17,653 nucleotides of DNA from Candidatus Zixiibacteriota bacterium. GTDB taxonomy: Bacteria > Zixibacteria > MSB-5A5 > CAIYYT01. This document shows positions 6,975-13,718 of the stretch, piece after piece. The position numbers and the translations under genes were made by a program. A model generated the notes under the pieces. It ran no database searches. It saw only the letters and a list, made by a program, of their open reading frames with translations, and was not told the origin of the DNA. The stretch is taken from the NCBI GenBank assembly GCA_023134875.1, contig JAGLUH010000018.1, positions 1 to 17,653 on the forward strand, given 5' to 3'. The first letter of the stretch is position 1. Each line of letters opens with the position of its first letter.

Positions 6975-7142
6975 TTAAAAGAAAGCCGGGAGGTTCGGCT
7001 TTCGATTTGTTAAGTTGTCGATCTTCCCTTCCGATGGGAAGATTAAGAATTAACTACAGTGGTTATCTGTCCGACTGTTTGCCGGACATGACTTAACCTG
7101 ACCGGGAACAACCGGCCATTATTTCCGACCTCCCGACTGCTG
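6975..7142 (-). ncRNA. Structured purL leader RNA: candidate attenuator/riboswitch or small RNA
   Basis: Between a good promoter and a good terminator, 100 bases ahead of purL, the minus-strand RNA can form three hairpins. These are 7112-7117 with 7100-7105 (6 pairs), 7094-7098 with 7061-7065 enclosing 7083-7088 with 7068-7073, and 7050-7054 with 7009-7013 enclosing 7036-7043 with 7021-7028 (8 pairs). A 13-pair helix with one bulge can join the RNA's 5' end (7125-7137) to 6985-6998, enclosing all three hairpins. That strand is also the 5' arm and loop of the terminator, so helix and terminator exclude each other. This is the layout of a transcriptional attenuator. I could not match it to purine, ZTP, PRPP, THF, glycine, SAM, TPP, cobalamin or T-box consensus elements, nor to SRP RNA. 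No clear second promoter is seen between it and purL. Confidence 0.6.
6977..7003 (-). terminator. Intrinsic terminator of the purL leader
   Basis: On the minus strand an 8-base perfect stem GAAAGCCG/CGGCTTTC (7003-6996 with 6988-6981) with a 7-base loop is followed directly by TTTT. It stops leader RNA before purL unless the stem is disrupted by the competing upstream helix. Confidence 0.7.
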
Positions 7143-7148
7143 TAAATC

Positions 7149-7176
7149 AGCATAGAATCTGAAAGGATGTTGTCAA
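7149..7176 (-). promoter_or_regulatory. Promoter of the purL leader
   Basis: On the minus strand a perfect TTGACA (7171-7176), a 16-base spacer and TATGCT (7149-7154) predict a start near 7142. It lies back to back with the rpmB promoter. Confidence 0.65.
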
Positions 7177-7215
7177 GCAGTAAGTTCGGGAGATCGAAAA
7201 ATCGAGAGAAAATGC

Positions 7216-7243
7216 TTGCTTTTATTAGATGGGAGAGTATAAT
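7216..7243 (+). promoter_or_regulatory. rpmB promoter
   Basis: TTGCTT (7216-7221), a 16-base spacer and a perfect TATAAT (7238-7243). Transcription would start near 7250, giving a short leader of about 25 bases that carries GGAGG at 7263-7267. Confidence 0.65.
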
Positions 7244-7274
7244 TTAAGTCTTGATGTTTTTTGGAGGATAGCTC

Positions 7275-7466
7275 GTGTCTAAAGTTTGCGAAATCTGCGG
7301 TAAGAAACCAATGTTCGGCAGCAATGTCTCTCATGCTCATAATGTCACCAAGAGGCGCTTCAATCCCAACCTGCAAACGGTACGGGCACGGGTGGACGGC
7401 AAGGTTAAGAAAATGACCGTCTGTACCCGCTGCCTCAAGGCCGGCAAGGTCGAGAAGGTTCATTAG
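7275..7466 (+). CDS. rpmB: 50S ribosomal protein L28
   Basis: This 63-residue protein of the large ribosomal subunit is recognised by [32 protein letters not shown] and the C-terminal [13 protein letters not shown]. Two Cys-x-x-Cys pairs (Cys5/Cys8 and Cys50/Cys53) make it the zinc-ribbon (C+) form. Many bacteria also keep a zinc-free paralogue for zinc starvation; none is in this window. The start codon is GTG, set by GGAGG seven bases upstream and by the N-terminal alignment with the family. It has its own consensus promoter and is monocistronic, as L28 often is outside the rpmB-rpmG pair. Confidence 0.96.
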   Translation: MSKVCEICGKKPMFGSNVSHAHNVTKRRFNPNLQTVRARVDGKVKKMTVCTRCLKAGKVEKVH

Positions 7467-7542
7467 GTTTTCGCGGTTCCCCTCAAGAAATCAGGATTCC
7501 CTTTCTGAATGATACAGCCTGCAGTATCACTACAGCGTGAAT

Positions 7543-7565
7543 GTCGAAAACGCGAGACTTTCGAC
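7543..7565. terminator. Hairpin between convergent rpmB and nfi
   Basis: GTCGAAA (7543-7549) pairs with TTTCGAC (7559-7565) across a nine-base loop. A second weaker hairpin (7510-7515 with 7524-7529) lies on the rpmB side. Neither has a T-run, so a terminator role is only suggested by the tail-to-tail position. Confidence 0.3.
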
Positions 7566-7590
7566 CTACAAGATTACACTTGCGGAATTA

Positions 7591-8292
7591 TTATCGTCGT
7601 GCAAAGCTGAGGTTGTTATCGTAGTTGCGGCGCTGCTTATTAGCCATTACATGAGCCAGCCGCAACGGTTCGGGGAGACGATAACCACGCAGCAGATCGA
7701 TCACGGTTCGCACCGCAGTTTCGATATCTATCTTGTGACCGGGGGAAACATAGAGAGGTTTTACATTCTGACGGGATCGCACGGCGCATCCCACTTCTCG
7801 GTTACCGTTATGGATCGGTGTCGTATCGCCCACTTCGTTACCCAGCTCTCCCGCCTCACCACAGAGAAGCTTCTTGGCGCAACCGATAGACGGCATATCG
7901 AGAAGCAGGCCGAGGTGTGAAGCCATACCGATTCCTTTGGGATGGCCGATGCCGTGCGCGTCGAAAATAAAACAATCGGGCACAATCTTCAGCCGCGCCA
8001 GCGCCTTGACCAGTACCGGTCCCTCGCGGAAATAGAAGTAACCGGGCATAAAGGGGAAGGTGACATTCGCCTGCGCCCGCACCTTCTCCACCAGGTCCAT
8101 CTCCGGAACCTTAAGCACCACCACAGTGGCAAAAGCCATGTTGTCTTTCTTGGAATAGGCGACATCGGCGCCACCCACCAGCTTGAAATCAGTTCGTTCC
8201 GGCTTGAGCGAAATCAGGCTGCGGAAACGATCCTGAATCTTGTCCGCTTCACGAGGGTCGTCTGTCCATTGATGTAACCTGGAGAATCTCAT
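7591..8292 (-). CDS. nfi: Endonuclease V (deoxyinosine 3' endonuclease)
   Basis: This repair enzyme nicks DNA one base 3' of deoxyinosine, starting removal of deaminated adenine. The 233-residue protein shows the family's motifs in order: GGADVAYS with Asp43, FPFMPGYFYFREGP with Glu90, FDAHGIGHPKGIGMASHLG with Asp111, IGCAKKLLCG, YVSPGHKIDIETA, and YRLPEPLRLAH with His214. These four residues correspond to the metal-binding and catalytic set of the E. coli enzyme (Asp35, Glu89, Asp110, His214). The wedge motif usually written PYIP is PFMP here, a conservative change. The ribosome binding site AGAGGT is modest. It is convergent with rpmB and not part of an operon. Confidence 0.96.
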   Translation of the reverse strand: MRFSRLHQWTDDPREADKIQDRFRSLISLKPERTDFKLVGGADVAYSKKDNMAFATVVVLKVPEMDLVEKVRAQANVTFPFMPGYFYFREGPVLVKALARLKIVPDCFIFDAHGIGHPKGIGMASHLGLLLDMPSIGCAKKLLCGEAGELGNEVGDTTPIHNGNREVGCAVRSRQNVKPLYVSPGHKIDIETAVRTVIDLLRGYRLPEPLRLAHVMANKQRRNYDNNLSFARR

Positions 8293-8664
8293 CTGTTTAC
8301 CTCTGCTGCTGGTGTCTTAAGCCATTTAAGGCACTGTAAATACGACCCGTTTTCTGAGCAGTTTATAGGAGTCAGGTAAATTGGAATATTTACTTCAACC
8401 CGTTGCTACCGCTACAGAGTATACATCCATTTACTCTGAAATCCAATAAATCTTTGCGAAATTCTTTTTCCTGCAGCTTCTTATAAATCAGACAATAGCG
8501 GTCGTACAAGATTTCTTTCACGTTATGAAAGCAACTGATCCCCTCTTGTCAAGCTGCGTCCGCTCGATTAGTAATTAGTCCATCTATTGGGTTTTATCGG
8601 CGACTACTTTTGTCAACTTTAATCTGACGGATAAGAGATTTCATCGGAGAGAGACATTTTCTTA
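8293..8664. other. 372-base AT-rich intergenic region
   Basis: Divergent spacer between nfi and the symporter gene. Apart from the weak promoter noted at 8610 and a small CTTAA/TTAAG inverted repeat near its left end, I see no gene, repeat or strong hairpin in it. It should hold promoters for both genes, but the nfi promoter could not be picked out. Confidence 0.5.
8610..8637 (+). promoter_or_regulatory. Possible promoter for the symporter gene
   Basis: TTGTCA (8610-8615), a 16-base spacer and TAAGAG (8632-8637), about 30 bases before the first possible start codon. The -10 box is poor, so confidence is low. Confidence 0.3.
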
Positions 8665-10200
8665 TTGCCATACCGAGCCGGCAGAGTGATTATAAGCGGC
8701 AGTCTTGGCAACATTTTCAAGACAAGGAACAATCGGGTTATAGACAGTACCCTGCTTGGTTTCGTTCTCTACCTGGTGATTATTCTAGCAGTCGGTATAA
8801 TCACCCTACGCCTGACCAGGACGCTGTCCGATTACCTGTTGGCCGGCAGACGACTTGGTATCTGGGTGGTGACTTTCTCGGAACGAGCTTCCGGAGAGTC
8901 CGCCTGGCTATTGATCGGCCTGCCCGGGATGGCACTGGTGGGGGGATTTTCCGCCTTCTGGACTGCTATCGGCTGCATCGGCGGCATTCTTTTTTCCTGG
9001 CTGGTGATCGCCAAAAAACTACGGTTGCTGACCGAAAAATACAACGCGCTCACCATTCCTAGTTTCTTCGAGGCCCGCCTGGCCGACAGTACGCACCTGG
9101 TGCGGATAATCGCTACCGTAATTATCATCTTCTTTTTCACCGCTTATGTCGCCGCCCAGTTTTTGGCCGCCGGTAAAGTGCTGAATATCACTTTCGGTCT
9201 TTCTCCCCTGGTCGGTATGCTGATCGGGGCGCTGATAATCGTCGCCTACACGATCATGGGCGGTTTCTTCGCCGTCGCCTGGACTGATCTCTTTCAGGGT
9301 ATCATCATGATTTTTACCCTGGTGGCACTGCCGTTGGTGATGATCGTGGAACTGGGGGGATTGGGCGAAATGGCATCGGTTATCGGCGGGGTCGATCCGT
9401 TACAGGTCAGCATGACTGAGGGCAAAACCGGCTGGCAGGCGTTGGCGCTGGTTCTTGGCGGTTTGGGAGTCGGGCTTGGCTACATGGGACAGCCGCATCT
9501 GGTGACCAGGTTTATGTCGATCAAAAACCCCGATGATCTGCGTAAGGGAACGGTAATAGCAGGACTTTGGGCGGTCTGCGGTTTTTTCGGGGCTACTCTG
9601 ATCGGGCTGGCGGCCATCGCGTATTTTAAGGGTACGATTCTTCTCGGGCCGCTGGGACTGACTGATGCCGAACAAGTCATGCCCTACCTGGTGGAGAGAT
9701 TCTTCCCCGCCTGGCTGGCGGGTATTCTGATCTCCGGCGCTATCGCGGCAATGATGTCGACCGCCGACAGCCAGTTGGTGGTTTCCACCTCGGCGGTCTC
9801 GGAGGATATCTACCACCAGTTAATAAACAAGCATGCCGACCAGAGAACGCTGTTGTTGATCTCCCGCGTGACCACGCTGGTGATCGGCATTGTCGCCTTT
9901 ATCCTGGCACTCTCCGCCAAACAACTGGTTTACTGGATGGTTCTCTTTGCCTGGGCGGGCCTTGGTTCCGCTTTCGGACCGCCGCTACTACTTTCCCTCT
10001 GGTGGAAAAAGACCACTAAAGCGGGTGTGGCCGCCGGTATGGTAACCGGCACGGTAGTCGTGATCGTCTGGTACTTCGTGCCCGTCCTGAAAAGCAGCCT
10101 CTACGAGATAATCCCCGGCTTCTTTGCCTCGCTGCTGGCGGTAATAGTGGTAAGCCTCCTGACTGATGAGCCGAGGTCAACTTCTCCCGCCTTGCGGTAG
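8665..10200 (+). CDS. putP: Sodium:solute symporter, PutP (sodium/proline) type
   Basis: An inner-membrane secondary transporter of the SSS family with about 13 hydrophobic helices. The second helix begins SERASGESAWLLIGLPG, the PutP signature region, with the conserved serine equivalent to E. coli Ser57 but Gly where E. coli has Asp55. The sodium-site segment AIAAMMSTADSQLVVSTSAVSEDIY keeps the Ser-Thr pair equivalent to Ser340/Thr341. Also seen are GGFFAVAWTDLFQGIIM and GYMGQPHLVTRFMS. Proline with sodium is the likeliest cargo, though close relatives carry other organic acids. At 511 residues from a TTG it is slightly longer than the 502-residue E. coli protein. The family normally starts near IDSTLLGFVLYL, and no ATG exists there: TTG 8665 and GTG 8686 are the only upstream options and neither has a well-placed ribosome binding site. 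The start is unresolved. Confidence 0.85.
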   Translation: MPYRAGRVIISGSLGNIFKTRNNRVIDSTLLGFVLYLVIILAVGIITLRLTRTLSDYLLAGRRLGIWVVTFSERASGESAWLLIGLPGMALVGGFSAFWTAIGCIGGILFSWLVIAKKLRLLTEKYNALTIPSFFEARLADSTHLVRIIATVIIIFFFTAYVAAQFLAAGKVLNITFGLSPLVGMLIGALIIVAYTIMGGFFAVAWTDLFQGIIMIFTLVALPLVMIVELGGLGEMASVIGGVDPLQVSMTEGKTGWQALALVLGGLGVGLGYMGQPHLVTRFMSIKNPDDLRKGTVIAGLWAVCGFFGATLIGLAAIAYFKGTILLGPLGLTDAEQVMPYLVERFFPAWLAGILISGAIAAMMSTADSQLVVSTSAVSEDIYHQLINKHADQRTLLLISRVTTLVIGIVAFILALSAKQLVYWMVLFAWAGLGSAFGPPLLLSLWWKKTTKAGVAAGMVTGTVVVIVWYFVPVLKSSLYEIIPGFFASLLAVIVVSLLTDEPRSTSPALR

Positions 10201-10248
10201 TAGCAGTCGGACAACTTATTCCACTTTCTAATTGTGATGCAACATGTC

Positions 10249-10275
10249 GTAGGGCAGGAGTCCCCGACTGTCGGG
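10249..10275 (+). repeat. Possible degenerate REP or weak hairpin
   Basis: GTAG (10249-10252) precedes a GC-rich segment with a 5-base stem CCCGA/TCGGG (10263-10267 with 10271-10275). It lies in the 82-base gap between two converging genes. It resembles a decayed GTAG-guided palindrome but does not align with the four copies near 2 kb. No T-run. Confidence 0.25.
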
Positions 10276-10282
10276 AACGGCA

Positions 10283-12385
10283 TCAGACGGCGGGAAGTCT
10301 GATTCGGATAGTGGTTCCTTCACCTATCCGACTGTCCAGTTCAATCGAGCCATTATGCGCCATGACAATCCGTTCGCAGATCGCCAGTCCCAAGCCGGTA
10401 CCACTCTCCTTAGTCGTGAAGTAACGATCAAAGACCTTATCCTGCAACTCCGGCGCGATGCCGTCGCCGCTGTCACTAATCTGCAGTTCGACCATTGATT
10501 TTCCCGATTCCGCCTTAGGCTGAACCACGCCGACAATGGTCAGTTTGCCTCCGGTTGGCATTGAATCGATAGCGTTATGAATCAGGTTCAGGAGCAGTTC
10601 GACAATCTCGTTTTCGTTGATCATCACCGCCGGCAGATTCTCTTGAAATTGCGTTGCAAACTCGATCTGATGCTTGTTTAGATCATTCTCCACCAGGCGG
10701 AGTATGCGCTTGATCAGTTCGGAAATCTGCTTGCGCTCCAGTTGATATTTCCTGGGATTGGAGAAATCGACCAACTCCAGCACCAACTCGTTCAAACGCA
10801 GCAGTTCCTGTTCGGCGGTGGAGAAGAAATCATCCTTCTCGGCGATCTCCGGCCAGTGCTGGCGCATGATCTGCAGCGAACCCCGAATGTTGGTAAGCGG
10901 CTTCTTCAAGTCATGGGAAATCTCGGAAATCATCTTGCCCATCGCTACCAGCCGCGTGGCGTTGAGGATGGCGCGCTGGCGTTCATAGATCGAGGTCGCC
11001 TGGGAAGTGACAATCGAGGCGATATACTCATCATCGGCACTAATCGCATTTTCCCGCCGCGAGCCGAGACAAAAGACGCCATGCAGCGCGCCCTTGGTGA
11101 TAATCGGTACCGCGGTGAGGGTCTTAACCTGATCTTTGAAGAAGGTGAGACGCTCGATTTCTTCCTTGATCGCCGCAGTTCGCAGATTCGTCGAATAGAT
11201 CGTCTTGTCTTTGAGCGGCACCTCGCGGCCGATCAGCCTGGCCGCCTCCTCTTCACCAAACCCTTCCCAGCTATTGAATACCAGTTTCTCACCACGATCA
11301 GACCAGGAGAGCCAGGCTGTGAAGTCGACATCAATGATCTTTTTAAGAGAGCCATAGATCAACTGGGTCATATCACTGGAGTTGTCGACATTGGCCAGCT
11401 CCGAAGCTATCTTGTAGAGAACCGAAAGCTCTTCCAGTTTTCTTCTGAGCTGCTCGAAATGCTCGCCACTGCTGATCGCGATCGCCGCCTGTGAGGCGAA
11501 AGTTTCCAGCAGGTTCAAATCCGCTTCAGTAAATTCCTCATCCTCGCGCGGATCAGATAGATTGATGACGCCGAGGATGCGATCCTTAACCTTTAAGGGT
11601 ACGCAAAGCGCTGAGCCGGTTTCATAACCGCCGGTCTGGTAGCGGGAGAAACGGGGATCGTTATCGATATCTGAAATCAGCAAGGGCTCTCCCGTCTTGG
11701 CGACATGACCGGCGATGCGGCTGCCCAGCTTGACCCTCGTTCTCTCTCGAACCTCTTCACTGAGACCGACAGCGGCACTGATAGTCAACTCATTGGTTTC
11801 CGGATTGAGAAGCATCACCGATCCAACCGAAGCCTTGATTACATCGAGGGCCAGCTCGATGATGCGGGTCAGGAGGGTGTTGAGATCGGCAGCCCGCGAC
11901 AGCGTTAAGCCCGCCTGGTAGAGCGCATCGATTTCCGCCACTCGGCGGGAAAGCTGGATGTTCTTATCCTGGAGTTCCTGCATCAACTGCGCCCGCGACT
12001 CTTGCAGTTCCCTTTTCTCCAGGGCACGCTTGACCGCCAGCCGCAACTGCGTAAACTCCACCGGCTTGACGATGTAATCGTAAGCGCCGGTATTGATGGC
12101 CGCCACCGCCGTGTCCAGGGAAGCATAGGCGGTCATCAGGATCACCATCGAATCGGGATTATCGCGACGCACTTCCTGCATCAGTTCGATACCGTCCATC
12201 TTCGGCATCTTGATGTCGGTAATCACCAGGTCGTGCGGATTGCGCCGGTAAAGTTCAAGAGCCTCTTTGCCGTCACCGGCTGTTTCGACCAGGTAGCCGG
12301 CCTTGGTCAGGAGGCTGTCGAGCGAACGACACATCCGCTCCTCATCATCAACCACCAGGATTCTCGATTTCCGAGAGCTACTCAT
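10283..12385 (-). CDS. Cytosolic hybrid sensor kinase: receiver, two GAF domains, histidine kinase
   Basis: The 700-residue protein starts with a receiver domain (8-120) with the acidic pair Asp13/Asp14, phospho-acceptor Asp57 in VITDIKMPKMDG, Thr85 and Lys107. A coiled linker (about 122-165) leads to a GAF domain (about 166-308), then a second coiled stretch and a more divergent GAF domain (about 320-470). The kinase core has the phospho-acceptor His491 in EISHDLKKPLTN, an N-box around Asn604, and G-boxes DSGDGIAPE and TTKESGTGLGLAI. No membrane segment is present. An N-terminal receiver in front of a kinase usually receives phosphate or is read by a partner kinase and tunes the attached kinase. 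Its start overlaps the preceding kinase gene by eight bases without a clear ribosome binding site, so translation is probably coupled. GAF ligands are unknown. Confidence 0.9.
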   Translation of the reverse strand: MSSSRKSRILVVDDEERMCRSLDSLLTKAGYLVETAGDGKEALELYRRNPHDLVITDIKMPKMDGIELMQEVRRDNPDSMVILMTAYASLDTAVAAINTGAYDYIVKPVEFTQLRLAVKRALEKRELQESRAQLMQELQDKNIQLSRRVAEIDALYQAGLTLSRAADLNTLLTRIIELALDVIKASVGSVMLLNPETNELTISAAVGLSEEVRERTRVKLGSRIAGHVAKTGEPLLISDIDNDPRFSRYQTGGYETGSALCVPLKVKDRILGVINLSDPREDEEFTEADLNLLETFASQAAIAISSGEHFEQLRRKLEELSVLYKIASELANVDNSSDMTQLIYGSLKKIIDVDFTAWLSWSDRGEKLVFNSWEGFGEEEAARLIGREVPLKDKTIYSTNLRTAAIKEEIERLTFFKDQVKTLTAVPIITKGALHGVFCLGSRRENAISADDEYIASIVTSQATSIYERQRAILNATRLVAMGKMISEISHDLKKPLTNIRGSLQIMRQHWPEIAEKDDFFSTAEQELLRLNELVLELVDFSNPRKYQLERKQISELIKRILRLVENDLNKHQIEFATQFQENLPAVMINENEIVELLLNLIHNAIDSMPTGGKLTIVGVVQPKAESGKSMVELQISDSGDGIAPELQDKVFDRYFTTKESGTGLGLAICERIVMAHNGSIELDSRIGEGTTIRIRLPAV

Positions 12386-13718
12386 CCGCAGTTCTCACCG
12401 GCAAATTGATAGTAAAACGCGCGCCCCCCTCAGGAGCATTGTCAACACTGATCGTACCGCCGTGCGCCTTGATTATGCCATAGCAGACACTCAAACCCAG
12501 GCCGGTACCCTGATCGTTGCTCTTCGTCGTAAAAAATGGTTCAAACACAACGGCAAGATTCTCCGGTGGGATACCGGGCCCTGAATCGGTGAAGGTAAGG
12601 GTGAGGTTACCATCGCCGAGCGTTCCGACCACGCTCATCTTCCCCCCCACCGGCGTAAAATCGCAGGCGTTCATCAGCAGATTCAGAAAGACCTGCTTGA
12701 GTTGTTCCGCCGAGCCGTTGATCCGCGGAAGGCTGTCAGGCAACTGCTTTTCAATCGATATTTGTGATTTTTGGATCTGAATCGACATCAGCAGCAGAGT
12801 CTCATCCAGTACAGTCTCCAAGTCGATCTCGGCGAATTGCTCCTGGCGCGGGCGGAACATCGAGAGCAGTTGCCGCACGATACCCGCAATACGATCCACC
12901 TCTTCAGCGACAACCTGCAAGTGCTCTGCCGATTCCTGGTCAGCGGCCAGGTGCGCCCGAGTGATCTCCAGGTAATTCTTGATAATACCCAACGGGTTGT
13001 TTACCTCATGCGCCACCCGTGCCGAGAGCTGTGCCAGCGCTGCCAGTTTCTCGGTTTGCACCAACTGTTTCTGGGTTTGCTTCAGTTTCTCCAATGCTTC
13101 TTTCTCGGAGTCGAACAAACGAGCGTTATCAATTGCCACTGAAAGCTGATTGGCCAGTATCGCCAAAAACTCCAGATCGTCTTCAAAGAACTCCGTGCCG
13201 GAAATCTTGCGAGTAACCGACAATAGCCCCCGCACCTGGTTTTGCAGCGCCATGGGAATCAGGTACTCACATTCCAGTTTTCCCAACAGTTCCACTTCCG
13301 GAAGGTCTCCGGCTCGCTTCTTGATTTCTCCGTAACTGAGCGGTTTCGCATGCGAACCCTGAAACAGCTCAATTACCGGACTGTTTTCGGGAATCACCAC
13401 ATCAGCCGCAGGTACCAGTTTGAGACCCTTGCATTGAGCCATCGTCAGATCGTTGCTGAGATGATCTTTGGCGATGAAAATAGCCGCGCCGTTCACACCC
13501 ATTTGACCGATGCAGGTGAGGATGATACCGTCGAGCAACGCCTCTGTATTTAGTACCGAGTTGAGATGCTTGGAAATCTCAAATACGGTGTAGAGGTCGA
13601 ATATCTTGCGCTTGAGCCTCTTGTTGGCTTCGGCCAATTCGGTCAGCTTGTCGATCTTGCCCGCTGCCGCGGGGCGATCGCCAACAGGCTGCGCCATCTG
13701 TTCGTCAGAGTCTATCAT
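12378..13718 (-). CDS. Cytosolic GAF-domain sensor histidine kinase
   Basis: The 446-residue protein opens with a coiled coil (about 20-48), then a GAF domain (about 50-200) reaching QLSVAIDNARLF. A signalling helix KEALEKLKQTQKQLVQTEKL leads into the kinase core. The phospho-acceptor is His237 in ARVAHEVNNPLGIIKNYLEI (an NtrB/ZraS-like H-box), the N-box is around Asn350 (LLMNACDFTPVGG), and the G-boxes are DSGPGIPPE and GTGLGLSV. There are no membrane helices or signal peptide, so it senses a cytosolic cue. The start overlaps the end of folC by 14 bases and lacks a ribosome binding site. An alternative ATG seven codons in (MAQPVGD) has none either. The next gene is a receiver-kinase hybrid, its likely phosphorelay partner. 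Confidence 0.92.
   Translation of the reverse strand: MIDSDEQMAQPVGDRPAAAGKIDKLTELAEANKRLKRKIFDLYTVFEISKHLNSVLNTEALLDGIILTCIGQMGVNGAAIFIAKDHLSNDLTMAQCKGLKLVPAADVVIPENSPVIELFQGSHAKPLSYGEIKKRAGDLPEVELLGKLECEYLIPMALQNQVRGLLSVTRKISGTEFFEDDLEFLAILANQLSVAIDNARLFDSEKEALEKLKQTQKQLVQTEKLAALAQLSARVAHEVNNPLGIIKNYLEITRAHLAADQESAEHLQVVAEEVDRIAGIVRQLLSMFRPRQEQFAEIDLETVLDETLLLMSIQIQKSQISIEKQLPDSLPRINGSAEQLKQVFLNLLMNACDFTPVGGKMSVVGTLGDGNLTLTFTDSGPGIPPENLAVVFEPFFTTKSNDQGTGLGLSVCYGIIKAHGGTISVDNAPEGGARFTINLPVRTADE

Noticed and set aside
6975..7142. SRP (4.5S) RNA or 6S RNA identity for the purL leader
   Set aside because: The SRP core with GGAAGGAAGCA is absent, and the fold is multi-branched, not the single long rod with central bubble of 6S RNA.
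7537..7920. Plus-strand open frame after rpmB
   Set aside because: It runs opposite the 3' half of nfi, whose catalytic motifs are clear, and lacks a ribosome binding site.
10742..11494. Long open frame on the plus strand (about 250 codons)
   Set aside because: Opposite the kinase and GAF region of the hybrid kinase gene; no domain or start signal, so antisense shadow.
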